This document shows positions 43,528-50,962 of a stretch of 57,848 nucleotides of DNA, piece by piece. The translations under genes and the position numbers were made by a program. How positions within the stretch are numbered: the first letter of the stretch is position 1; the number at the start of each line of letters is the position of its first letter. The notes beneath the pieces are model-generated. The model had not been told where the DNA came from. It ran no database searches and saw only the letters and a list, made by a program, of their open reading frames with translations. The stretch spans positions 1 to 57,848 of the forward strand of contig DULZ01000101.1 in NCBI GenBank assembly GCA_012840125.1. The letters run 5' to 3'. This DNA comes from Clostridia bacterium (GTDB lineage Bacteria; Bacillota; DULZ01).

Positions 43528-43889
43528 TGCCGGGTTATAAAGAGCATTATTACCAGTATATGAAGAATAAGGAGCTGGTCTCGGAGAAAATTTTCAGTTT
43601 AGATGACACTAAGTATTTAGATTGGGTTATAACTATACTGTTTTATGCCGCATTGCATCTTGTAGAGATGAAATTGGCGAAAAACAATGTGCACTCTGAG
43701 GACCATGTAAAGAGGAACAATGCAGTCGCTACAGTTTCTCGTTTCAAGAGCATCAGAAGTGCGTATGATGTCCTCTACCGGGAAAGCAGAAAAGCGAGAT
43801 ATGGCTGCTGTCCATTTAATCGCGACAAAGTAGAGCAGTACCGGGCCTTATTTGATCATATTGAAAAAGAACTGCTTAAAGCCTCTTAA
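43527..43889 (+). CDS. HEPN-like small helical protein
   Basis: 120 residues, all helical. The stretch LDWVITILFYAALHLVEMKLA, here given as its halves LDWVITILFYAAL and HLVEMKLA, then HSEDHVKRNNAV and YRESRKARYG, resembles a common HEPN-fold group. Many HEPN proteins are RNases with an R-x4-6-H site; no clear copy is seen, so activity is uncertain. It overlaps the preceding gene by one base. With the two upstream genes it forms a compact operon beside a tRNA, a usual site for defence or toxin-antitoxin cassettes. Confidence 0.6.
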   Translation: MPGYKEHYYQYMKNKELVSEKIFSLDDTKYLDWVITILFYAALHLVEMKLAKNNVHSEDHVKRNNAVATVSRFKSIRSAYDVLYRESRKARYGCCPFNRDKVEQYRALFDHIEKELLKAS

Positions 43890-44009
43890 TATGTCCATGT
43901 TCACTAGGCTATTCGCACGTGATGTGGTTTTCCACATTGCAGCTAAAACGTCAGGCATACAATTGTCAAAATAATTTTATAATTCTTTAGTTCAAAGAAT
44001 TTTATGAGC

Positions 44010-44034
44010 CTTGGTTTACGCCAAGTTTTTTTTT
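44010..44034 (+). terminator. Terminator after the accessory cassette
   Basis: CTTGG (44010-44014) pairs with CCAAG (44021-44025), then nine T residues. It resembles the tRNA-Gly terminator (both contain GAGCCTTG). The 43890-44140 gap holds nothing else clear. Confidence 0.65.
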
Positions 44035-44140
44035 GGTGCGAAACCCACCCAGGCATATTTCCCGCCGCTGGGGAATAAATTTTGATGATCGGCGGAAGAA
44101 GTCCGGGGCAAGGATAACACTGGAGAGGAGCGGTGGTCTG

Positions 44141-44413
44141 ATGCGGCGGGACAATGAGGTAAGCTCCATGAGGCCGTTAAAGGAGCGGCTGCAGTCCAGG
44201 AAATTCATCACCGCCATTGTGGCGGCCCTTATTGCCGGTTTGAAAGTATATTATCCCGATATTCCGGTGGAGGCTATTTGGACCATTGTGGGCTGCCTGA
44301 TGGGCTGGGTGGCCATTGAAGGGGCCATCGACGCCGCTTCGCAGCTGGCTAAGTGGATTGCGGAGAAAACTAAAAAAGAAACGGATTCCAGGTCCAAGAC
44401 GGCGGTTGAGTAG
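44141..44413 (+). CDS. Small holin-like membrane protein
   Basis: 90 residues. Two hydrophobic segments (about residues 20-35 and 43-60) are separated by YYPDIPVEAIW, and a charged C-terminal tail follows (EKTKKETDSRSK). The size and layout recall phage holins or related small membrane proteins, but no phage genes are near. ATG at 44141 has GGAGAGGAG about 10 bases upstream. Function unknown. Confidence 0.6.
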   Translation: MRRDNEVSSMRPLKERLQSRKFITAIVAALIAGLKVYYPDIPVEAIWTIVGCLMGWVAIEGAIDAASQLAKWIAEKTKKETDSRSKTAVE

Positions 44414-44564
44414 AGCAGGAAAACAGCTCTGCCTCTTAGAATTTATAGGGGTGCCTTTCCGGTGAAGGTGCCGCGGCGTTTTTTGTTTAGGGCGGCAGTT
44501 TAGTGGATAAAATAACCAGGAAAAGGGGCACCAGGCAGGAACCCCTTGAAAGGAGGTGAACTGG

Positions 44565-45407
44565 GTGCTGGCCAAACAGATGCCTATGGGAGATGACAAG
44601 TGCTCGAACCAGATACCGAGCAGTATTTTTGAGTTTGCCTTTTTTGCCGATTGGTTTGGCATGCTGAATTATCTTGAAGAAATGGCCATGCCGGAAAACT
44701 GGAATTTTCGCACGCCGTCGCCGGAACGGAAGAACCAGCGCAATCCCATCTTGGAAAACTATATCCTCCATACTTTCGGGCGCCTGGCAAAGGAGTTCAA
44801 TGAAGCACCGGATGGGGCTACCAGGAATAAGAACATCTTTATTAACGGCAATAAATGCTGCTTTAATACAGGGCTAGTGACGCGGAATCATAAAGACATC
44901 TACGCTTATTTCGAAACCAATCCCACTCCCGGGCGGCAGCCTTGGATTTTTAAAGGTTTTTGGGATGACAGCTCTCCTTACCTGGCGGAGTTTCATCCCT
45001 TGCCCTTGCGAGCCGTGTATTTTAAGGATATCAGCGATTTGGTTTATGATACTTCTCTAGAGCTGCGGGTGAACACCGCTTATATTCTAAACGATGCCCT
45101 CAACCGGGGACGGATCCCGGAGGAACTAAGGGATTTGCCCTATTTGCCCATCCTGTTTGAAGGGGCGGTCCAGTTTGCCATCAAGAAGGTGAGGGCCAAC
45201 TTCAAGGCGGCCGTGCCCCAATATTACCAGGACAAAATCCAGTTTTTACTGCCGCTGAGCCTCAGGCATCCCGATGAAGTGGACCTGGCCCTGGCCGTGG
45301 CGAAACAGGATGGCTATTATATAGGCACCACCTGCCTGACTTTGGACATGGCCTATAATAACGCCAGGCTCATTGCCAAACCTGATGTTTACTGGTTGAG
45401 GATCTAA
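44565..45407 (+). CDS. DUF3825 domain protein
   Basis: About 280 residues, almost entirely the DUF3825 domain as I recall it: FFADWFGMLNYLEEMAMPENWNF, cited as FFADWFGML and AMPENWNF, then NPILENYILHTFGRLA, FNTGLVTRNHKDIYAYF, and the late segment GTTCLTLDMAYNNARLIAKP. DUF3825 often accompanies RNA-binding domains in other proteins, so a role in RNA metabolism is possible but unproven. GTG at 44565 follows AGGAGG by 8 bases; the GTG at 44556 overlaps it. The gap before it (44414-44564) holds a GC-rich segment followed by TTTTTT near 44480. Confidence 0.75.
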   Translation: MLAKQMPMGDDKCSNQIPSSIFEFAFFADWFGMLNYLEEMAMPENWNFRTPSPERKNQRNPILENYILHTFGRLAKEFNEAPDGATRNKNIFINGNKCCFNTGLVTRNHKDIYAYFETNPTPGRQPWIFKGFWDDSSPYLAEFHPLPLRAVYFKDISDLVYDTSLELRVNTAYILNDALNRGRIPEELRDLPYLPILFEGAVQFAIKKVRANFKAAVPQYYQDKIQFLLPLSLRHPDEVDLALAVAKQDGYYIGTTCLTLDMAYNNARLIAKPDVYWLRI

Positions 45408-45450
45408 GTAATCAATGCAGCAGTAACATGGTGCAAATGAGGTGCTCAAT

Positions 45451-46524
45451 GTGAGGTTCAGGAAAAGACAGTTTAATTCGTTATTGTTCATAATTCTCTT
45501 ATCCCTGTTATTGTTGGCCGGAGGCTGCAGCGATACCGGTCCTGTCCTAGGACCGGCACTTCCCGGCGGACAAGCCCCGGCGAGTGAACCGGCGGAAACT
45601 CCTCCTCAGTCCGGTGGAGACGGCGGCTCCGTGGCAGACAGCGGCAGCGCCGCCGGCCAGGCTGTTCCTGAAACCGGCGCGGAAGGAACGGGCAGCGCCG
45701 TCGCTGATGCAGTGACGGGGGCGGAGCCCGGGTTGGTTACGGCTCACTTCATCGACGTGGGACAGGGAGATGCCTGTTTAGTGGAGCTTCCCGGCGGGGA
45801 GACCCTTCTAATCGATGGGGGAGGCAGGGCCGCGGCGGAGCGGCTGCAGGCGTACCTGAGAGAACAAGGGGTAGAGAGGATTGACCATCTAATCGCTACC
45901 CATCCCCATGAGGACCATATCGGCGGTCTGATCGGGGTGGTGGAACAGTTTGAGATCGGTAAAATTTACATGCCCCGGGTGGCACATAATACGAAGACCT
46001 ATGAGGAATTTCTGGAAGCCATTAAGAGAAAAGGCTTGCGAATCACCGCGGCCAGGGCAGGCGTTACCATGGAAACGGGAGAAGGTGTGGAGGCGGTGTT
46101 CCTGGCCCCTTGCCGGGATGATTACAAGGAGCTTAACGACCACAGTGCCGTACTGAAGCTTACTTACGGGCCGGTGTCGTTCTTGTTTACCGGCGATGCG
46201 GAACTTGAGGCAGAACAGGATATGCTCCAAAGCGGTGCGAATCTGGCGGCCCAAATCCTGAAGGCAGGGCATCACGGCAGCAGCACTTCCAGTTCTCCGG
46301 CGTTCCTGGAGGCCGTTCAACCGGAAGTGGCGGTGATTTCCGCCGGCAAGAACAATTCTTACGGCCACCCGCACCGGGAAGTGGTGGAACGTTTGACTTC
46401 TCTTGGAGTGGAAATTCTCAGGACTGATTTATTGGGTGATATTGTGATTACCGTGGAGCATGACGGGACCATCACCGTTGCCACGGCGGGCGGGGAACCA
46501 AATACGGATGCGTCCCATGAGTGA
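45451..46524 (+). CDS. ComEC-like metallo-beta-lactamase lipoprotein
   Basis: About 357 residues. A signal peptide with lipobox LLAGGCS is followed by a Gly/Ala/Pro/Glu-rich linker (to about residue 92) and a metallo-beta-lactamase domain with HPHEDHIGG, FTGDAELEAE and AGHHGSSTS, as in the C-terminal domain of the DNA-uptake protein ComEC. It may be an extracytoplasmic nuclease or phosphodiesterase. GTG at 45451 lies 7 bases after TGAGGTG; GTG at 45442 is inside it. The following DUF3006 gene is its usual partner. Confidence 0.88.
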   Translation: MRFRKRQFNSLLFIILLSLLLLAGGCSDTGPVLGPALPGGQAPASEPAETPPQSGGDGGSVADSGSAAGQAVPETGAEGTGSAVADAVTGAEPGLVTAHFIDVGQGDACLVELPGGETLLIDGGGRAAAERLQAYLREQGVERIDHLIATHPHEDHIGGLIGVVEQFEIGKIYMPRVAHNTKTYEEFLEAIKRKGLRITAARAGVTMETGEGVEAVFLAPCRDDYKELNDHSAVLKLTYGPVSFLFTGDAELEAEQDMLQSGANLAAQILKAGHHGSSTSSSPAFLEAVQPEVAVISAGKNNSYGHPHREVVERLTSLGVEILRTDLLGDIVITVEHDGTITVATAGGEPNTDASHE

Positions 46525-46559
46525 CGCCGGCCTCGGCCGTAAACGGGGAGTGAATGACA

Positions 46560-46763
46560 ATGAGAATGATTATTGACCGGTTTGAAGGACCGTTAGCAAT
46601 ATTGGAATATGAAGGAAAAATATACCATCTCCCCAGAAACCTTTTGCCGGGAGGCGCCCGGGAGGGAGATGTGATTGTCTTGGAAGCCAGGCTGGATGAG
46701 GAAGAGACCCGGCGGCGGCGAGCTAGAATCACTCAATTGATGGATGAATTGTTCGAAGACTAA
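46560..46763 (+). CDS. DUF3006 small protein
   Basis: About 67 residues: MRMIIDRFEGPLAILEYEGK opens a small beta-barrel-like domain, with LPRNLLPGGAREGDVI in the middle and a basic/acidic helical tail. DUF3006 proteins are commonly encoded beside ComEC-like lactamase-fold proteins, as here. ATG at 46560 is 9 bases from GGGGAG; ATG at 46554 is 3 bases from it. Function unknown. Confidence 0.82.
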   Translation: MRMIIDRFEGPLAILEYEGKIYHLPRNLLPGGAREGDVIVLEARLDEEETRRRRARITQLMDELFED

Positions 46764-46788
46764 AGAGCGGAACGGCCGCTCTTTTTTT
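46764..46788 (+). terminator. Rho-independent terminator after DUF3006
   Basis: AGAGCGG (46764-46770) pairs with CCGCTCT (46776-46782), followed by seven T residues. Confidence 0.8.
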
Positions 46789-46891
46789 GTGTTTTTTATC
46801 GGGAGGGGAAGCTAGATAAAATAATTTTATTGGAGCCATAAAGAAAGATGTGTTACAGTGGTCATAGAGTCTTAGAAAGAGGGTGAGACAG

Positions 46892-47665
46892 GTGGCTTTG
46901 GCAGTGGGAATTGATGTAGGGTCCACGGCGACAAAAATAGCCATGCTCAACGAGCAGGGGGAGCTTTTTTGCCATGTCCGTCCCACCGGCTGGAGTCCCA
47001 GGGAAGCCGCCAGGGAGGGAATGCGGGCTCTCCTGGAACAAACCGGGTATGCCGAAAGCCAGGTCAAGAAAACAGTAGCAACCGGCTACGGCCGGATCGC
47101 TTTGAATTTTGCCGACAAAGCCATTACGGAGATCACCTGCCACGGGCGAGGTGCGTCCTTCCTGGTGCCGGAGGCAGATATTGTCATAGATATCGGGGGT
47201 CAGGACAGCAAGGCCCTGAAAATCAGTCCGGAAGGTAGGGTCTTGGATTTCCTGATGAATGACAAGTGTGCCGCCGGGACCGGCCGTTTCCTGCAGGTGA
47301 TGGCATTAGCCCTGGGGGTGGAAGTGAGCGAACTGGCGGACCTGGCGAAGGATAAGGAGCCGGTGAGCATCAGCAACATGTGTACCGTTTTTGCCGAAAC
47401 GGAGGTCATTGGGCTGTTGGCCCAGGGAGTGGACAAAGGTGCCATTGTGGCTGGCCTGCACCAGTCCATTGCCAAGCGCATTGGCGCCATGGTGAGCCGG
47501 TTGGGCGGGCCGGAGCGAAAAACGGTTTTTACGGGGGGTGTGGCGCTCAATTCGGGGGTACAAGCGAGTATCGCTGAGGTCTTAGGCGTACCGGTGATTG
47601 TGCACCGGCACAGCCAAGAGGCCGGTGCCATTGGGGCTGCTTTGCTGGCCCGGGAGATGCTCTAA
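46892..47665 (+). CDS. Acyl-CoA dehydratase activase-like ATPase (double-cubane cluster protein reductase)
   Basis: About 257 residues of the BadF/HgdC ASKHA ATPase family. VGIDVGSTATKIAML is the phosphate loop, VIDIGGQDSKAL the second, and the bridging [4Fe-4S] ligands are Cys in NDKCAAGTGRF and in SNMCTVFAE. As a homodimer it uses ATP hydrolysis to push a low-potential electron into its partner, here probably the protein encoded 32 bases downstream. GTG at 46892 follows AAGAGGG by 8 bases; GTG at 46883 overlaps it. Confidence 0.9.
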   Translation: MALAVGIDVGSTATKIAMLNEQGELFCHVRPTGWSPREAAREGMRALLEQTGYAESQVKKTVATGYGRIALNFADKAITEITCHGRGASFLVPEADIVIDIGGQDSKALKISPEGRVLDFLMNDKCAAGTGRFLQVMALALGVEVSELADLAKDKEPVSISNMCTVFAETEVIGLLAQGVDKGAIVAGLHQSIAKRIGAMVSRLGGPERKTVFTGGVALNSGVQASIAEVLGVPVIVHRHSQEAGAIGAALLAREML

Positions 47666-47697
47666 ATTACAAGATATACGGGGGAGAGGAGAACAAC

Positions 47698-48849
47698 ATG
47701 GGACAAAATATCCTGGAGCAATTTGACAGCATCAGAGAGCAAAACATGATCACCTTGAAGGAAGCCAAAGAAGCCGGCACCAAGGTTGTAGGTTTTTATT
47801 GTACCTACGGACCGCAAGAGCTGGCCGTCGCCGCAGGCGCCATCTGCGTCGGTCTCTGCGGCACCAAGGAAGACCCGATCCCGGCGGCGGAGAAGGAACT
47901 GCCGCGTAACTTGTGCCCGTTAATTAAATCTTCTTATGGGTTTGCCGTTTCCGGCACCTGTCCCTTTTTCCATTTCTCGGACCTGGTCATCGGGGAGACC
48001 ACCTGTGACGGCAAGAAAAAGATGTTCGAACTGATGGCCAAGATCAAGCCCGTGCACGTAATGCAGCTGCCCCAAACTCAAGAAGGGGAAGCCGCACTAA
48101 ACTTGATGTATGAAGAAATGAAGAGAGTCAAGCAGGTCATGGAAGAACACCTGGGGGTCACCATTACCGACGAAGCCCTGGGCGAGGCCATCAAAATGCT
48201 CAACGAGGAACGGCGGACTTTAAAAGAGTTTTTTGACCTGAACAAAGCCAAGCCGGCGGTGATTACCGGGCTGGACCTTTTGAAAGTCAGCTGGCAGATC
48301 GGCTTCCATGCCAACCGGAAGGAGAGGACTACCTTAATCCGCCGGTTAATTGATGACCTCAAGGCCAAAGCCGCCCAGGGGTATCATGTGGGCGATGAAA
48401 AAACCCCGCGGATTCTTTTAACCGGTACCCCCACCGGGTTGGGCAGTGAAAAAGTGATCCGGATTGTGGAAGAATGCGGCGGCCTGGTAGTGTCCATCGA
48501 AAACTGCACCGGCTACAAGACCTTGAGCTACAATATCGATGAAAGTGATGACCGGGATAAACTGCTGCTCTTAGCCGAGCGGTACCTGAAGATCCCGTGC
48601 TCCGTGATGACGCCCAATCACGGCCGGATAGCCCTCTTGGAAGAAATGATTCAGGAATTCCAAGTGGACGGCGTTATCGATCTGACCTGGCAAGCTTGCC
48701 ACACCTACAACATTGAGGCCCATACCGTGGAGCAACTGGTGAAAGAAAAACTGGGCAAACCCTATCTCCACCTGGAAACCGATTATTCCCAGTCCGACGT
48801 GGAAACCCTCCGGGTGCGGATCAACGCCTTCCTGGAAATGCTCCAGTAA
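47698..48849 (+). CDS. Double-cubane cluster protein, 2-hydroxyacyl-CoA dehydratase family
   Basis: 383 residues, one subunit rather than the HgdA/HgdB pair of true dehydratases. Cys residues in FYCTYGPQEL, CVGLCGTK, RNLCPLIKSS, SGTCPFF and GETTCDGKKK can ligate iron-sulfur clusters. With the adjacent activator and no CoA-transferase gene, it fits the double-cubane cluster proteins, which reduce small molecules such as acetylene; the physiological substrate is not known. The pair forms an operon ending at the hairpin at 48857. Confidence 0.85.
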   Translation: MGQNILEQFDSIREQNMITLKEAKEAGTKVVGFYCTYGPQELAVAAGAICVGLCGTKEDPIPAAEKELPRNLCPLIKSSYGFAVSGTCPFFHFSDLVIGETTCDGKKKMFELMAKIKPVHVMQLPQTQEGEAALNLMYEEMKRVKQVMEEHLGVTITDEALGEAIKMLNEERRTLKEFFDLNKAKPAVITGLDLLKVSWQIGFHANRKERTTLIRRLIDDLKAKAAQGYHVGDEKTPRILLTGTPTGLGSEKVIRIVEECGGLVVSIENCTGYKTLSYNIDESDDRDKLLLLAERYLKIPCSVMTPNHGRIALLEEMIQEFQVDGVIDLTWQACHTYNIEAHTVEQLVKEKLGKPYLHLETDYSQSDVETLRVRINAFLEMLQ

Positions 48850-48856
48850 GACAGAA

Positions 48857-48879
48857 ATCCCCGTTCGCCGGGGATTTTT
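48857..48879 (+). terminator. Rho-independent terminator of the activator/double-cubane operon
   Basis: ATCCCCG (48857-48863) pairs with CGGGGAT (48869-48875), followed by TTTT. Confidence 0.75.
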
Positions 48880-48891
48880 GCTTTTAAAGGT

Positions 48892-49056
48892 CTAGAATTC
48901 TACGCGATTGGACATGGCGGTCATGCCCCGCCTGCGAGAATACTTTTTCGTTAACCGTTCCGCCGCCAAGGCGATTTGGGCATTGCATTCAGCGCAGTAC
49001 AGGGGTGAACCCATGCCCGTCTCCATAATGGGCCTGCTGCAAATCCTGCACTCCAT
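48892..49056 (-). CDS. 54-residue CxxC zinc-ribbon-like protein
   Basis: On the minus strand ATG at 49056, with GGAGGGAAAAGG before it, encodes MECRICSRPIMETG, then CAECNAQIALAAERL and a basic tail ending in NRVEF before TAG at 48894-48892. Two CxxC pairs (residues 3-6 and about 20-23) can bind one zinc. Small size, the strong ribosome site and paired cysteines support a real gene. Function unknown; small Zn-ribbon proteins often regulate or chaperone. It is convergent with the double-cubane operon. The upstream region to 49212 is AT-rich and probably holds promoters. Confidence 0.65.
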   Translation of the reverse strand: MECRICSRPIMETGMGSPLYCAECNAQIALAAERLTKKYSRRRGMTAMSNRVEF

Positions 49057-49212
49057 CCTTTTCCCTCCATCTGTTCTGGTGATGTTAATAATAGTGTGCC
49101 AATTATGAACAGAAAATATAAATAAATTATGGAAAAATTTAATCTTGTAGCTCTTCGACCGCCGGTTTCATATGATGGATTAAGTCTGGTTGAAGAACTG
49201 GGGTGAGGTAGG

Positions 49213-49617
49213 ATGCATTTCGTGCTGCAGCAGGAATGGGTCAATGGGAAAAGATACCTGGTGAAAGACGGCGAACTGGACAGTTTACTGGACCTTTTGA
49301 ACCTACCCTCAGAGGCACTGGAGAAAGAAGGGGAGGCAGAGATGATAAGTGAAGTGAAGGAACCGGAGGAGTTTGTGGAGCCCCAAGGAGAGGCTTATCA
49401 GACCGGCCCTTTGTCGCCGGAAGTGGATGGGGGCGAACCCGAGTCCCTGCCGGACGTGCTGGACGAGGCCGGGGAAGGCGAGGTTGCACCGGCCGGACCG
49501 GAGGTGCTGGAGGAAGGGCCGGCGGAGGCGGAATTACTGGGCCAAGCGGCGGAAGAGGAACAAGATGTGGCAGTGGCCTGGTACTACTGGCCCAACGGTA
49601 CCATCTGGAGGGGCTAG
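49213..49617 (+). CDS. Acidic, Pro/Glu-rich protein with aromatic C-terminal tail
   Basis: 134 residues, unrecognised. A short N-terminal part (MHFVLQQEWVNGKRYLVKDG) is followed by about 90 Glu/Pro/Gly/Ala-rich residues likely to be disordered, then the compact tail AWYYWPNGTIWRG. ATG at 49213 has GGTGAGGTAGG upstream. Its neighbours are a spore-type SPOCS protein and a coiled-coil protein with a similar tail, so a spore-envelope or cell-surface role is possible. Confidence 0.65.
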   Translation: MHFVLQQEWVNGKRYLVKDGELDSLLDLLNLPSEALEKEGEAEMISEVKEPEEFVEPQGEAYQTGPLSPEVDGGEPESLPDVLDEAGEGEVAPAGPEVLEEGPAEAELLGQAAEEEQDVAVAWYYWPNGTIWRG

Positions 49618-49742
49618 CCGGCAGTGGAATTAAGGTGCCGGTTGATAGCAAAAAGGCTGCCCTCCACATATTATAAACTAGCAATAAGTACACACCATCA
49701 GGTAGTGATTTTTGGGAACATAAAGAAAGGAGTGTCAATGTC

Positions 49743-50294
49743 GTGACGGAATTAATGCATGAATCCAAAAGGCCTGTCACTATTGTCAGCCCGGTCGAAG
49801 TAGGCATCGGCGAGTCGCAAGTCCTAGTCGTGACCGAGATCCCCTTAAGGCCTTCCGCAAGAAGAATTCTGGAGATTTTCCGGGAGGTAGAAGTAACCAA
49901 CTGCAAGGCGGTTAAGAACAAAGTGATCATCAACGGGGAACTGCGCAAAACCATTCTGTACTTAACGGGAGGCTCCGGTTCCGGTGGAGGCTCCGGCAGA
50001 CCGCCCGGTAATGCCGTGGGCTCGGGCCATGCCGGGGGTCATTGCCACGTCAACACCTGCGATGTCAAGGCCGCCTGCGTGACTGCACCTTTTGCCATGT
50101 TCATCGAAGTGCCGGGCTCTCAGGAAGGGGACATGTGCATTATCGAGAAGGCCAAGGTGGAAGGTTCCAAGGAAGAGGAACTGCAAGTGGCGAGCGATGG
50201 TGCCTTCGGCGCCCTGCTGGAAAAAACGGTCATCCTGGTACAGGCAAAAGTAGCAAGGCAAAAACAAATCCCGGTGCGACCGGAGTGGCCCTAA
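49743..50294 (+). CDS. SPOCS/DUF3794 domain protein, probable spore coat or envelope
   Basis: 183 residues. The SPOCS-type half-domain is visible in VTEIPLRPSARRILEIF and KAVKNKVIINGELRKTI. A Gly/Ser-rich insert (GGSGSGGGSGRPPGN) and a Cys/His patch (HCHVNTCDVKAAC) follow, then a second beta-rich part. SPOCS proteins occur in coat and envelope proteins of sporeformers. GTG at 49743 lies about 10 bases after AAGGAG. The upstream CATATTATA near 49668 resembles a sigma-K -10, weakly. Confidence 0.75.
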   Translation: MTELMHESKRPVTIVSPVEVGIGESQVLVVTEIPLRPSARRILEIFREVEVTNCKAVKNKVIINGELRKTILYLTGGSGSGGGSGRPPGNAVGSGHAGGHCHVNTCDVKAACVTAPFAMFIEVPGSQEGDMCIIEKAKVEGSKEEELQVASDGAFGALLEKTVILVQAKVARQKQIPVRPEWP

Positions 50295-50316
50295 TAATTA
50301 AAAATCAGCTAAAATT

Positions 50317-50349
50317 CTTAAAGCTCCTTGCCCGTAGAGGAGCTTTAAG
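50317..50349. repeat. Perfect 12-bp hairpin after the SPOCS gene
   Basis: CTTAAAGCTCCT and AGGAGCTTTAAG flank a 9-base loop, with no T-tract. The second arm contains AGGAG, so the hairpin could also stabilise the 3' end of the RNA. Confidence 0.5.
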
Positions 50350-50370
50350 ATTGCCGGCGGCAATATAACG

Positions 50371-50413
50371 AATCCCCAAAACAGTTTTTCTCGCAACTGT
50401 TTTGGGGATTTTT
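50371..50413 (+). terminator. Rho-independent terminator of the SPOCS gene
   Basis: AATCCCCAAAACAGT (50371-50385) pairs perfectly with ACTGTTTTGGGGATT (50396-50410), then TTT. It lies just beyond the end of the convergent coiled-coil gene. Confidence 0.7.
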
Positions 50414-50419
50414 CTGTGG

Positions 50420-50899
50420 CTAGAACCCGTTTTGCTTTGGGTGGTACCACTGGACCAGGGCCCGGGCGTCTTCCGGTGGCGCCGCCGCTTCTTCATCGGC
50501 CAGCGGCTGCACTAAGACCTTGGCCTGGGCCGGCTCTTCCGCCGGCGGGGGTTCCTCTTCCTCCAGCAGGTCAGTATGCTCTGCCACTTGTTCAAGTTCA
50601 AAACGGGTGGCTTGTATTTGCCCTTCCAAGTAGGTTCTGGCTTTCACCGTTTCGTAGACTGCTTCATCCAAGAGGTGCATGAATTCCGCTTGGAGTTCCT
50701 TTAAAGAAGCTTCTTCTTCCTGTAAAGCCGCTTGCAACTCCTGCAGCCAATCCCGGCGTTTTTCCAGCCGCTTCTTGGCTGCTTCCAAGGTGCCTTTGAT
50801 GTCCCTGATGTTTTTAATATGTTCTCTTTCCAGGAACCTTAAATGCCGTTCCTGGCGATTGAGGTGCCGCTGCTTGCGGGACAGGGCCGAGAATTCCAT
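50420..50899 (-). CDS. Coiled-coil protein with acidic linker and WYHP tail
   Basis: About 159 residues, unrecognised. Residues 5-110 are a basic then mixed-charge coiled coil (RHLRFLEREHIKNIRDI, KRRDWLQELQAALQEEE), followed by a Glu/Pro/Ala linker and the tail LVQWYHPKQNGF. ATG at 50899 is preferred, about 9 bases from GGAGGTG; the GTG at 50911 lies inside that site. On its own strand the upstream CATAGAAT resembles a sigma-E -10, with low confidence. Possibly a spore or envelope structural protein. Confidence 0.65.
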   Translation of the reverse strand: MEFSALSRKQRHLNRQERHLRFLEREHIKNIRDIKGTLEAAKKRLEKRRDWLQELQAALQEEEASLKELQAEFMHLLDEAVYETVKARTYLEGQIQATRFELEQVAEHTDLLEEEEPPPAEEPAQAKVLVQPLADEEAAAPPEDARALVQWYHPKQNGF

Positions 50900-50962
50900 G
50901 GGATTTTCCACCTCCCCACATGTTACTATCTTATTCTATGTGGCAGGGAGGGGAAGTGTTTT

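Noticed and set aside
44141-44413. Prophage remnant based on the holin-like protein
   Set aside because: No lysin, integrase or structural phage gene lies nearby.
48951-49244. Minus-strand 97-residue open frame overlapping the CxxC gene
   Set aside because: No ribosome site and no sensible protein features; the overlapping 54-residue frame has both a ribosome site and CxxC pairs.
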